This document shows positions 27,746 through 36,641 of a DNA stretch of 64,000 nucleotides, piece by piece. Both the position numbers and the translations under genes were made by a program. Source of the stretch: JANLVJ01 sp031363945 (GTDB lineage Bacteria > Bacteroidota > Bacteroidia > Sphingobacteriales > Sphingobacteriaceae). The notes below the pieces were generated by a model. The model was not told the DNA's origin. It ran no database searches and was given only the letters and a program-made list of their open reading frames with translations. The stretch is taken from positions 62,001-126,000 of the forward strand of contig JANLVJ010000047.1 in the NCBI GenBank assembly GCA_031363945.1, given 5' to 3'. Positions within the stretch are counted from its first letter, which is position 1; every line of letters begins with the position of its first letter.

Positions 27746-29022
27746 TTTCTCGTGATATACCTCTGGCAGAACGAATGCGACCCCACAACCTTGCTGATTT
27801 TACAGGGCAGCAGCATTTGATTGGTCAGGGTGCAGTTCTTGCCAAGGCACTGGCTACAGGTTATATCCCATCTTTGATTTTATGGGGGCCACCAGGTGTT
27901 GGGAAAACAACTCTTGCAGGAATTCTTGCCGGTCAGTTGCAGAGACCATTTTATGCGCTAAGTGCAATAAACTCAGGGGTGAAAGATATCCGTGAAATTA
28001 TTGAGAAGGCACGCAAACAAGACCTTTTTAATAATAGAAACCCGATTTTATTTATAGATGAAATACATCGGTTTAGTAAATCGCAACAAGATTCCTTACT
28101 TGAAGCTGTTGAGAAAGGTTGGGTAACTCTAATTGGGGCAACAACAGAAAACCCCAGTTTTGAAGTGATTTCTGCATTGCTCTCAAGATGTCAGGTTTAC
28201 ATTTTAAAATCACTCGAGCCCGAACAATTGTTGGCCCTGCTTGATAAGGCTATTAAAGAAGATGCATTTCTCGGGCAAAAGAAAATTGTTCTTGCCGAAA
28301 CCGAGGCACTGATCAGACTTTCTGGAGGCGATGCAAGAAAGCTGCTGAATGTTTTTGAATTGCTGATAGAAGATACTGAACAGGAGCAGGTAATTACCAA
28401 CGAACTGGTATTATCCCGGGTTCAGCAAAACCTGGCCCTATATGATAAGGCCGGTGAGCAGCATTATGATATCATTTCTGCTTTTATAAAATCTATTCGC
28501 GGCAGCGACCCGAATGCGGGTATTTACTGGCTGGCCAGAATGCTTAAAGGTGGTGAAGATCCCAAATTTATAGCCCGAAGACTACTTATTCTGGCCGCTG
28601 AAGACATAGGCAATGCAAACCCTCAGGCCTTACAACTTGCGTCAGACTGTTTTCGTGCTATTGAAATAATCGGTCTTCCCGAGGCAAGAATCATACTGGC
28701 ACAAACAGTAACGTACCTGGCAAGTTCACCCAAGAGCAATGCCGCTTATGAAGCAATAGGTATGGCAATGCAATTTGTTAAAGATACGGGAGATCTGCCG
28801 GTACCCCTGCACCTTCGCAACGCTCCTACCAGCCTGATGAAAGATATCGGGTATGGAGAGGATTATAAATATTCCCATTCATATCCTGGTAATTTCATCA
28901 ATCAGGAATTTTTGCCCGCTACTGCCGAGGGCAAACAGTTTTATAGTCCGGGTCAGAATAAACTAGAACAGGCCATGCGTATCAGACTACGAGAATTATG
29001 GCAGGAAAAATATAGATATTGA
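27742..29022 (+). CDS. rarA: replication-associated recombination protein A (RarA/MgsA), AAA+ ATPase
   Basis: A 426-residue clamp-loader-like ATPase acting at stalled replication forks. It shows Walker A GPPGVGKT (49-56), Walker B ILFIDEIHRF (Asp106, Glu107), sensor 1 IGATTENPSFEV, and the C-terminal RarA block RGSDPNAGIYWLARML followed by GEDPKFIARRLLILAAEDIG. The length is typical. Its ATG overlaps the stop of the upstream fusion gene (ATGA), so the two are translationally coupled although functionally unrelated. A degenerate tandem-repeat patch follows the stop codon. Confidence 0.96.
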   Translation: MISRDIPLAERMRPHNLADFTGQQHLIGQGAVLAKALATGYIPSLILWGPPGVGKTTLAGILAGQLQRPFYALSAINSGVKDIREIIEKARKQDLFNNRNPILFIDEIHRFSKSQQDSLLEAVEKGWVTLIGATTENPSFEVISALLSRCQVYILKSLEPEQLLALLDKAIKEDAFLGQKKIVLAETEALIRLSGGDARKLLNVFELLIEDTEQEQVITNELVLSRVQQNLALYDKAGEQHYDIISAFIKSIRGSDPNAGIYWLARMLKGGEDPKFIARRLLILAAEDIGNANPQALQLASDCFRAIEIIGLPEARIILAQTVTYLASSPKSNAAYEAIGMAMQFVKDTGDLPVPLHLRNAPTSLMKDIGYGEDYKYSHSYPGNFINQEFLPATAEGKQFYSPGQNKLEQAMRIRLRELWQEKYRY

Positions 29023-29047
29023 GATATCAACCTGTCAGGAGTGAGTC

Positions 29048-29128
29048 TTTCCTGCGTCATCTTAAAGCCAGTACCCTTGACCAGGTTTTTCCTGCGTCAT
29101 CCTTAAAACCAGTAACCTTAAATAGGTT
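29048..29128. repeat. two imperfect ~41-bp tandem units
   Basis: The phrase TTTCCTGCGTCAT, then CTTAAA, CCAGTA, CCTT and AGGTT, occurs twice in tandem (from about 29048 and about 29088), with a few substitutions and indels. A more decayed third copy may start near 29130 (TCCAGCATCAGC). It lies in the convergent gap between rarA and the HD-domain gene. Confidence 0.7.
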
Positions 29129-29148
29129 AGTCCAGCATCAGCTAAGAG

Positions 29149-29233
29149 CCCTTAACATTGACTGATTCAGTTATGTCGTTGATTAAGCAGCCCCTTAACA
29201 TTGACTGATTCAGTCATGTCGTTAATTAAGCAG
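29149..29233. repeat. 43-bp tandem duplication reaching into the HD gene's 3' end
   Basis: Units 29149-29190 and 29192-29233 start CCCTTAACATTGACTGATTC and end TTAAGCAG; they differ at two positions. The second unit covers the last four codons, including the stop, of the minus-strand HD gene; the first copy is therefore a duplicate of that gene's tail plus 30 bp downstream. Confidence 0.85.
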
Positions 29234-29791
29234 CACCTTATGGGCCATATCTTTAATTTTATCAAGATCTATCACCGGAATCGCTACTTCTTTCGCCTGT
29301 TCATCCCAGTTTCTAAGCCTGATATGTTCTTCGAACCAGGGTTCTGATCTAAACTGCTCTGCTTCAGATTTTGTCATCATACCCCCCTGAAATGCAAGTG
29401 TTTTTAAACTTGCCAGAGACAACTTCTCATAATATCCCGGGCGGGTAAGTGTAAGATAGCGCTTAGCCTGTACATGATTTTTGATTAGACTACAGATACG
29501 ATTGGAGAAACCCAACGATTTTAGATAGTCGGCACCTAGCTGTTCATGGTCTAACGCTCCATAACCACTCATCGATGCCACCTCAAGCCGGTCAGCCAGT
29601 AAATGTCCAATATCATGAAAGAAAGCTGCCAGTACAACTTCATCATCTGCACCAGCCTCTATGGCAAATGCCGCTGCCTGAGACATATGTTCTAATTGTG
29701 ACACCGGTTCACCAATATATTCATCATTCCCAAAAGCAGCATAAAGTCCGAATATATCAGCGATTTTTTCCTGAATGAGTAGATTTTTCAT
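29222..29791 (-). CDS. HD-domain protein resembling PhnZ-type phosphonate oxygenases
   Basis: A 189-residue all-helical protein with an HD metal site in FFHDIGHLL and an upstream segment DEYIGEPVSQLEHMSQAA. This is the pattern of the HDIG proteins found in phosphonate operons (PhnZ group). Tyr25 and Glu28, ten or fewer residues before the first metal-binding His35, correspond in spacing to the Tyr/Glu pair that controls substrate access in PhnZ. PhnZ is a mixed-valence di-iron oxygenase that cleaves 2-amino-1-hydroxyethylphosphonate. No phosphonate gene (phnY, phnX, phnW) is in the window, so myo-inositol-oxygenase-like chemistry or another substrate is equally possible. ATG at 29791; the 3' end is tandemly duplicated. 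Confidence 0.75.
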   Translation of the reverse strand: MKNLLIQEKIADIFGLYAAFGNDEYIGEPVSQLEHMSQAAAFAIEAGADDEVVLAAFFHDIGHLLADRLEVASMSGYGALDHEQLGADYLKSLGFSNRICSLIKNHVQAKRYLTLTRPGYYEKLSLASLKTLAFQGGMMTKSEAEQFRSEPWFEEHIRLRNWDEQAKEVAIPVIDLDKIKDMAHKVLLN

Positions 29792-29968
29792 TTTTAAGTT
29801 TTAAAATTTCTGGTCCCGGTCATTGTATTTGACAATATTAATAACAGAAAGAGCCATCGCATTCGTATGAATTGCCCCCAAAAGTTAGACGCTAATTGAA
29901 AACAGTTTATTCCTTTTTGATGACTCTTTCTGATTAAACGATTAACCAGTTAAAAACTGGCCTGCTTC

Positions 29969-31546
29969 TTACTTTAAGATCCACATGAGCCCATTTATAT
30001 CATCATTACCCCCAAACTGGCTTTGTAAAGCAGCTTTGTAGTTAACGGCATTCGCTGTAATTTCTGATGTAGGATACTGAAATCGCAAGGCGATACGACT
30101 ACCATTTCCTGTACCAGGGCCCGTGGTAAAGACCGGCACACCGGTTCTACGCTGACTATAGTAAGATTCAAGACCTGAATGCCTGAACATGGCAAGGTAC
30201 TTTTGCTGTAAGATCTGCGTTAATCCAAATGAGCCTGTAGCATATTGAATTGAAGCGTTGCTATACCAGGTTGGAAAATCAAAATTAATAGCATACGTAT
30301 CATAATTCGAAGCAACTGAGACTCCTGCGGCTCCAGGTTTGTAAAAATACGCTGTGAAAGTACCAGAAACAGGAATTCCATAAGAAGCCATTGATGCAAG
30401 AATACCCGATTTATAGTACGCTTCAGCGCTACCGGTCGCCCACCCGTGATTGATGCCTTCAGCTATATTAAACTCAAGTTCAGCAAATCCGATTTGTATA
30501 CCTGGCTCACCTAAATAAGTAGAATAATACCTTTTTCTATTTAAGAATGAATATTTCTGTAAACCTGCATTATTATACATGGTACCAAGGTCAGTACCAG
30601 GATCTGCACCAACGAATGAAGCAAAGTTGGTTGGGCTCAGATGTAATGTATCTACCAAATAACGCGATGGTTCAGCTGTTACGAAGACTCGTGGGTCACT
30701 GAATTGGGTAAGCAGCCCGATATAGGTTGCTGAAGAATTTTTTCTTGACCCATTCTGACCAAAATTATCAATATTGTCGGGGTAGTAATTAGTTGGAGAT
30801 AAAAAGGTGTACTGCATATTATCTGCATTACCAGTCATAAGCGGGTATTTTACTGGACTTGAAAGAATCGCAGCAAATGAGGCAGGAATATTTAAATCCG
30901 GGTCTGTTGCCTTTTTACTTAATTCAACCAGTAGTCTGATATGATACGCATTTACGACCTTCTGCCATTTAAGCAGGTCTCCACTAAAATAAATATCTCC
31001 ATCAATGGTTGCCGTACCTGCTGAGACGAGGGTTGTCAGATCAGTATTAGCCGCTTCAAGCCAAGCCAGTGATTGCAGCATGACCGTTTTCTGGGTATCA
31101 TATGATGGTGTCAGGTTTGCACTTCCTTTAAGGGCATTGGTCATCGGGATGTCTCCCATCTCAAGACTCATCTGGCTAAAGAAATAAGCCCTGAAGAACT
31201 TTCCCATTGCGGTATATGGATTTACCAATGGGGAGCCTGAAAGCTTTGCCTGATTTTCCATATTGTGTACATTGACCAACGTTGTATAATACGTTTTACC
31301 ACCTGTAAAATCATAGCGGTTATTGCCGTAATAATCGTAATTATAGATATAGTACTGGTCCCAGATTTCGTCATTTCCACCTGGCAAATCTGTCATATCA
31401 TTTAAAATTCCATTGAATAATAATGATGCGGGAACAGCATTTGGTTTATTATTATTGATTGTTAATTCCTGAAAGTTCTTTTTACAACCACCAATTGCCA
31501 GAATCAGCATAAAGGGCATTAGAACTGTTTTCAATATCCTTTTCAT
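29969..31546 (-). CDS. SusD/RagB-family outer-membrane lipoprotein (SusD-like_2 type)
   Basis: A 525-residue lipoprotein: signal MKRILKTVLMPFMLILAIGG followed by lipid-anchored Cys21. The body has the TPR-like SusD fold with markers such as YFRAYFFSQMSLEMGDIPM-type segments (MGKFFRAYFFSQMSLEMGDI) and LLKWQKVVNAYHIRLLVEL. The short, compact form fits the SusD-like_2 group rather than classical starch SusD. It binds a nutrient at the cell surface and hands it to the SusC pore encoded immediately upstream, 53 bp away. No glycosidase, peptidase or regulator is adjacent, so the ligand is unknown. Confidence 0.92.
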   Translation of the reverse strand: MKRILKTVLMPFMLILAIGGCKKNFQELTINNNKPNAVPASLLFNGILNDMTDLPGGNDEIWDQYYIYNYDYYGNNRYDFTGGKTYYTTLVNVHNMENQAKLSGSPLVNPYTAMGKFFRAYFFSQMSLEMGDIPMTNALKGSANLTPSYDTQKTVMLQSLAWLEAANTDLTTLVSAGTATIDGDIYFSGDLLKWQKVVNAYHIRLLVELSKKATDPDLNIPASFAAILSSPVKYPLMTGNADNMQYTFLSPTNYYPDNIDNFGQNGSRKNSSATYIGLLTQFSDPRVFVTAEPSRYLVDTLHLSPTNFASFVGADPGTDLGTMYNNAGLQKYSFLNRKRYYSTYLGEPGIQIGFAELEFNIAEGINHGWATGSAEAYYKSGILASMASYGIPVSGTFTAYFYKPGAAGVSVASNYDTYAINFDFPTWYSNASIQYATGSFGLTQILQQKYLAMFRHSGLESYYSQRRTGVPVFTTGPGTGNGSRIALRFQYPTSEITANAVNYKAALQSQFGGNDDINGLMWILK

Positions 31547-31599
31547 GTTTGGATTTTTATATTTTCGAAGCAGGTAATAATTATTACTCGGTTGCTTAT

Positions 31600-34500
31600 T
31601 TAGAAAGTTAGATTAACGTTAAAGCCGTATGACCTCACCGAAGGTGATTGAAGACCTGTTGCAGAAGTAGCATTATTGTACTGATCAAGATCTACGTCTT
31701 TAAAACGGGGATCTTTATAGAAGTATAATAAGTTACGCCCAACTGCTGAAATTGAAACTTTTTCAATAAACGTATTTTGCAACCATCTTTTGGGAACGTC
31801 ATATGATAAAGTAACCTCACGCAGTTTAGCGAAGGTCTTGCTCATCAGGTTTGATTCCTGAACACCGTAAAACTTACTTACATAGTCCTGAACAAATACT
31901 TTCTGGCTGTTCGGCGCATACTGAAGGCTGCTCCCATTGATTATTGCTCCTGTTGTAGAATTATAATTGATGGCTGTTCCATTTGAAACCGTTACACCCT
32001 GTCCAACATACGAGCCCGCATACCCTTTCAAACCATAATTCTGCCAGTCAGCATAGCGCGCAGTACCAAATGCGCCTGTTGCAGTTTCAATATTAGCCCC
32101 ACCGCGCATAGTTTTCAGGTGCATATAATCTGTAGTCACACCACCAACAGAACCATCAAACTGAAATCCAAGGCTTACACTGTTGTAACGAACCTTATTA
32201 TAAATACTCCAGTTGTAATCAGCATTTAAATTACCCAAAAACTGGAGTACCGGATTATTTAGCGGCTTACCAGCGGCATCATTCACAATCTGCCCAGCTG
32301 CTGTTCTTACGAAAGCCGATCCGTAGAATTTATCAACACGGTCTCCTTTTTTGAAGAATTGGAGATATGATGACTGACCAGCCGGTAATTCTTTATATGT
32401 ATTTCTGTAAGTTGACCAGTTAACAAGGATATCCCAACTAAAACCTCCAAGGTTTTTGATTGGCGTGCCTGTTAATGACAGTTCATATCCTGTTCTTTCG
32501 GTTTTAAGTGCATTCAGGTATAATGTATTATATCCACTGGTTGTAGAGATCCCATTGGCCAGCACCTGTGGTCCATCTATATACTGAAAAGCAGTTGCAC
32601 TCAGGCCAAGACGGTTACGCAGAAATTTAATATCAAGCCCTTCTTCATAATTCACCCGCACAGAAGTTTTAAGGTTGGGCGCAAATAAATTTGTAGTAGA
32701 ATAACCTGAGGTCTGATTATTATATGGCTTATTTGTTGAATAAAAAGAGCTCAGTGAATAATTCGGGCCGTTATAGGGCGACTCATAAGAACTGCCATAA
32801 CCCATTGGATTATCATGCAGTGAAGCATCTGTACTACCACCAAATGCTGTAATTGAGTTAAACGGAGCAGTGCCAATTGTTGCCGAAGTAGCATCAAAAC
32901 GAATACCTGCAAAAGAAGCCCGGGCTTTCAGAAATGAAATAAAATCGGGTAGTTTGACATAATCAGAAATTACAGTCGCAGCAGAGAAGCTTGGGTAGTA
33001 ATAGGTTGTAGGTGTTTGAAATGCAGACGATTTATCTATTCTGCCAGTACTTGACAAGGTCAGAAATTTTCCAAAAGATGCATCAATTGAGTAATAGGCG
33101 CTCAATACCCGCATATCAGAATTAAAACTAGTCGCCTGGATTGGGTTGGCTGAATTACTGAAAGAATAAACCGCTGGTACATTCAGGTAATCTGTAGAAG
33201 TGAAACTTGAATTATAACTGAAGTTTCTCATATTTCCCCCGACAAGTCCTGACAAGTTTAAAAACTGCCCGACCGTATAATCATAGTTCAAAAATAGTTC
33301 AGTATTGCTGTCAAAAAGATCACGCCGATCTTCACGGTAATCACCCCGATTACCTTCACGCCCATAAGGGTGTGCCGAGAACGGCATTTTCTCTGTACGT
33401 AACTGGTTATAAGTATCAATCTGGGTGCGTAAAGTTGCATTCAGATTTTTATTAATTAAAAAATTTGATGACAAATATCCGTACAGATCATTTTTATGAT
33501 GGCCCCTAGTCCAGTCGGTTACCATAAACCATGGATTATGATAACGGGTATATTCTTCAAACTGTGATTGTACCCCTACTTTGCCTGGCTGCCAGATTGC
33601 TCTGATATCTGGTGAGTTCACACTCCAGTCGGCGCCTGTCCAAACTGACAGATTATAAATCAAACTGTTTGGTCCATAGTCAACATCCGGAAAATTATCT
33701 GTTGACTGTCTGTTAAAATCAAGATTTGCTTCAAACTTCAAGCGCTTGCTTGCATTAAATGAAGCATACATATTGAAGTTTGCTATATCAAGGTAGTTTT
33801 TGGGAATATAGCTTTGCTGATGTTGTTGAGAGATAGAAAGACGGGTCGTATAGTTCTCACCGCTGGCGCTAAGGGCTATATTATTATCAGTCTGAAAACC
33901 TGTTTGCAGAAAATTTTTCAGGTTGTCTTTGCCTCTGGCTAACCAGGGCGTTCCCTGACGCACTCCGTTCACAACCGGACTATCGTATTGTGGTATTAAT
34001 TGCCCATTAAAATAAGGGCCCCAAATATCATAGTCACTGTCAACCCCACCTGGTGCACCACCTTTACCGTCGACAAACTCATATTGCGTATTCTCACCCG
34101 GTCCATATTTATTTTGGGTACGTGGAAAAGCAAGGAAGCCTTTATTAAGAACGGTACTGCTATTTACTTCAACCGTAATTCCTTTTTTATTTTTATTGCC
34201 CTTTTTGGTTGTTATAAGAATTGCACCATTTGTTGCTCTATTACCATAAAGAGCTGCGGCAGAGGGGCCTTTAAGCACCGTATACGTTTCAATGTCGTCT
34301 GGGCTGATATTCCAGGTATCGGTATTGATCGGAAACCCATCAACAACATAAAGAGTAACGTTTTCTCCCCTGATCATTACATTTGGTGCTCTGAGAAGTT
34401 CAGAAGACGGGGCTACCGAAAGACCAGCAACCTTACCGACAAGCCCACTGATTGGGTTGGGATCTCTTACCTTTGTTAAATCACTGCCATTGACCGTCTG

Positions 34501-34908
34501 AACTGCATAACCAATTGTTCTTGTAGACTTGGTAACACCAAGCGCGGTAACTACAACTTCATTGAGTTGCTGTTCATTATCTTTCAAATAAACCGTGATT
34601 GATGTTTTTCCAGAAAGAGGTAATGTAACTGTCGTATACCCGATTGAACTGAATACCAGCAGATCATTTTCTCTGGCTGTAATTGAAAAATCACCATTTG
34701 CATCAGTTCTTGTACCTAGGGTACTCCCCTTTATAGAAACTGACACGCCAGGTAGTGCCTCTTTTTCTTTAACTGAAAATACTTTTCCTTTAATTTGCTG
34801 CTGGGCGATTGCTGCAGTGCTTAATAATATACAACAGAATATAGAAAGATAAAGTACTGCACTTTTTTTGAAGTGTGCATGCCTTCGTTTGTGTAGTGCG
34901 TTAATCAT
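31600..34908 (-). CDS. SusC/RagA-family TonB-dependent outer-membrane receptor
   Basis: The 1102-residue protein has a signal peptide cleaved near AIAQ (residue 35), then a carboxypeptidase-D-like regulatory domain (about 38-110). A TonB-box-like string NEVVVTALG (116-124), the plug domain (about 125-235, with LKGPSAAALYGNRATNGAILI) and a 22-strand-type barrel ending in NVNLTF follow. It forms the energy-dependent pore of a SusCD pair with the downstream SusD-like lipoprotein. A TAGCTTTG -7 box lies 33 bp upstream of ATG 34908. No anti-sigma/ECF pair or hybrid two-component regulator is near. Confidence 0.96.
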   Translation of the reverse strand: MINALHKRRHAHFKKSAVLYLSIFCCILLSTAAIAQQQIKGKVFSVKEKEALPGVSVSIKGSTLGTRTDANGDFSITARENDLLVFSSIGYTTVTLPLSGKTSITVYLKDNEQQLNEVVVTALGVTKSTRTIGYAVQTVNGSDLTKVRDPNPISGLVGKVAGLSVAPSSELLRAPNVMIRGENVTLYVVDGFPINTDTWNISPDDIETYTVLKGPSAAALYGNRATNGAILITTKKGNKNKKGITVEVNSSTVLNKGFLAFPRTQNKYGPGENTQYEFVDGKGGAPGGVDSDYDIWGPYFNGQLIPQYDSPVVNGVRQGTPWLARGKDNLKNFLQTGFQTDNNIALSASGENYTTRLSISQQHQQSYIPKNYLDIANFNMYASFNASKRLKFEANLDFNRQSTDNFPDVDYGPNSLIYNLSVWTGADWSVNSPDIRAIWQPGKVGVQSQFEEYTRYHNPWFMVTDWTRGHHKNDLYGYLSSNFLINKNLNATLRTQIDTYNQLRTEKMPFSAHPYGREGNRGDYREDRRDLFDSNTELFLNYDYTVGQFLNLSGLVGGNMRNFSYNSSFTSTDYLNVPAVYSFSNSANPIQATSFNSDMRVLSAYYSIDASFGKFLTLSSTGRIDKSSAFQTPTTYYYPSFSAATVISDYVKLPDFISFLKARASFAGIRFDATSATIGTAPFNSITAFGGSTDASLHDNPMGYGSSYESPYNGPNYSLSSFYSTNKPYNNQTSGYSTTNLFAPNLKTSVRVNYEEGLDIKFLRNRLGLSATAFQYIDGPQVLANGISTTSGYNTLYLNALKTERTGYELSLTGTPIKNLGGFSWDILVNWSTYRNTYKELPAGQSSYLQFFKKGDRVDKFYGSAFVRTAAGQIVNDAAGKPLNNPVLQFLGNLNADYNWSIYNKVRYNSVSLGFQFDGSVGGVTTDYMHLKTMRGGANIETATGAFGTARYADWQNYGLKGYAGSYVGQGVTVSNGTAINYNSTTGAIINGSSLQYAPNSQKVFVQDYVSKFYGVQESNLMSKTFAKLREVTLSYDVPKRWLQNTFIEKVSISAVGRNLLYFYKDPRFKDVDLDQYNNATSATGLQSPSVRSYGFNVNLTF

Positions 34909-35276
34909 AGATGCGGTTTTTTTTGATGAATGAATTGCATCAAAGCTAAAGGCAGTATGTTTCCTTAAAGTAAACAGTTTGATAAGAAAACATTATCTAT
35001 AAGTAAATAAATACCCCTATGCTAAGCCAGGGTTAAGAAAAAGTGCTATTATTTAACGAAAACTGATAACCCGCCTCTGTGTTTCGTTTAATGAAACTTA
35101 AACTATTGCCCGTATTTAAAAATTTTTTGGCAAACTATTTTACTACCAGCTTTTATGAATACGCTCCTGAAAAAAGCACGATGATAATTGTGCAGGTATT
35201 GTATTTTTACAGTTAAATTTTATTAAGGGAACTGGCTTTAAAGAATGTTTGATGTTCTGGCTGAGAATGACCAACA
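34909..35276. other. 368-bp divergent intergenic region before susC-like and aldo/keto reductase genes
   Basis: Holds the susC-like promoter (see 34941-34948). A 14-codon frame (35245-35289) overlaps the reductase start but has no supporting evidence. No repeat or RNA gene seen. Confidence 0.5.
34941..34948 (-). promoter_or_regulatory. -7 promoter element (TAnnTTTG type) for the susC/susD-like pair
   Basis: The minus strand reads TAGCTTTG, an exact match to TAnnTTTG, 33 bases before the susC-like ATG. Confidence 0.5.
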
Positions 35277-36272
35277 ATGGCAATTATGAAATTCAGAAAA
35301 TTAGGAAATACAGATGTTGAACTGTCTGCTCTAGGTCTTGGATGTATGGGTATGAGCCATGCTTATGGTGAGCCTGATGACAAAGAATCGATTGCAACTT
35401 TAGAAAAAGCATTGGAGTTGGGAGTTACTTTCTGGGACACCGCCGATATTTATGCATCAGGAAAAAATGAAGAGTTAATTGCCAAAGTATTGGTACCCAA
35501 TAGAAAAAGTCTATTTATTGCTACAAAATTTGGGTTTCAGGCCAATGTTGATGGTAAACCAATGGATTTCAATGGCTCACCCGCTTATTTAAAAACAGCC
35601 GTTGAAAAAAGTTTAAAGCGACTCAAAACTGATGTTATTGATCTGTATTACGCCCACCGGATAGACCCTACCGTACCAGTAGAAGATATGGTTGGTGCCA
35701 TGGCCGATTTGGTTAAAGAAGGAAAAGTTCGTTTTCTGGGTTTGTCTGAAGCGTCTGTTAATTCTATAAGAAAAGCACATGCTGTTCATCCGATTTCTGC
35801 TCTTCAAAGTGAGTATTCGCTCTTAACAAGAGACGTTGAGGCTGAAATACTGCCATTATGTAATGAATTAAAAATCTCATTCATTCCATTCAGCCCACTT
35901 TCAAGAGGTCTTATTACAAATACCCTTGATATTTCTACATTAAAAGAAAACGATTTCAGGAAAACACTGCCAAGATATCAGGAAGAACATAAAGAAAACA
36001 ATATGGGGCTTGCTCAGGAATTTGCTGAGTTAGCCTTGTCAAAAGAATGCTCATCCGCACAGCTAGCATTAGCATGGGTACTTGCCCAGGGCGATAATAT
36101 CATACCGATTCCAGGAACAAAACGCAGAAAATACCTGATTGAGAATGTTGGGGCACTGTCAGTAGTTCTGACAGCTCAAGACTTTCATGCAATTCAACTT
36201 ATTCTTAAAAAGTATCCTGACACAGGTGATCGCTATAATGAATCTAATTTTAAACTAGTAGACAAAGCCTAA
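35277..36272 (+). CDS. aldo/keto reductase
   Basis: A 331-residue NADPH-dependent oxidoreductase with the AKR tetrad visible: Asp55 and Tyr59 in FWDTADIYASGKNEE, Lys84 in IATKFGFQ, and His127 in DLYYAHRID. Cofactor-binding segments LQSEYSLLTR and IPIPGTKRRKYLIENVGAL follow. The closest overall type is the AKR13/YakC-like group (GLGCMGMSHAYG). The physiological substrate is unknown. ATG 35277 was kept, but Met4 (35286, MKFRKLGNT) matches the usual family start better. It is a single-gene unit; the 345-bp gap downstream contains a 38-bp tandem repeat. Confidence 0.93.
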   Translation: MAIMKFRKLGNTDVELSALGLGCMGMSHAYGEPDDKESIATLEKALELGVTFWDTADIYASGKNEELIAKVLVPNRKSLFIATKFGFQANVDGKPMDFNGSPAYLKTAVEKSLKRLKTDVIDLYYAHRIDPTVPVEDMVGAMADLVKEGKVRFLGLSEASVNSIRKAHAVHPISALQSEYSLLTRDVEAEILPLCNELKISFIPFSPLSRGLITNTLDISTLKENDFRKTLPRYQEEHKENNMGLAQEFAELALSKECSSAQLALAWVLAQGDNIIPIPGTKRRKYLIENVGALSVVLTAQDFHAIQLILKKYPDTGDRYNESNFKLVDKA

Positions 36273-36617
36273 CCCTCAATACGTTTTACCAGTCATAATA
36301 ATGCATAGTTGCTCAGAATGGCCTGAATAAATATGATGGTTACAAATTTGTTGTTTACAAACATTTCAATACCCCGAAAGGCTCATTGCCTACAAATTAT
36401 ATTAACTCATTTTTTTAATATGCTAATGGCGAATATCTGAATTCGCACCCGTTTGGGTGACTTATGCAGTTACACCCCAATACAGACTCTAAAAACTTCT
36501 TATGCAGTTACACTCCAATACAGACTCTAAAAACTTTCTGTTAATTAGTTTGATGCTGGTTCTCATTATGTTTAATTTTAACATAATTTTATTTAAGACA
36601 AATACCGTTTTCTGGTC
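36273..36617. other. 345-bp intergenic region with tandem repeat
   Basis: Between the reductase gene and the DUF4175 gene. Apart from the 38-bp duplication at 36461-36536, nothing gene-like is seen. Confidence 0.5.
36461..36536. repeat. 38-bp tandem duplication
   Basis: Two head-to-tail units (36461-36498 and 36499-36536) starting CTTATGCAGTTACA and ending CTCTAAAAACTT differ at one base. The inner part, CAATACAGACTCTAAA, resembles the spacer sequence between palindromes at 42686-42708 (CAATACAGATCTTAAA), suggesting a shared repeat family. Confidence 0.85.
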
Positions 36618-36641
36618 TTGATTGGGAGATTTAGCATACCC

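Noticed and set aside
35245..35289. 14-codon frame overlapping the aldo/keto reductase start
   Set aside because: Could be a leader peptide but nothing beyond the frame supports it.
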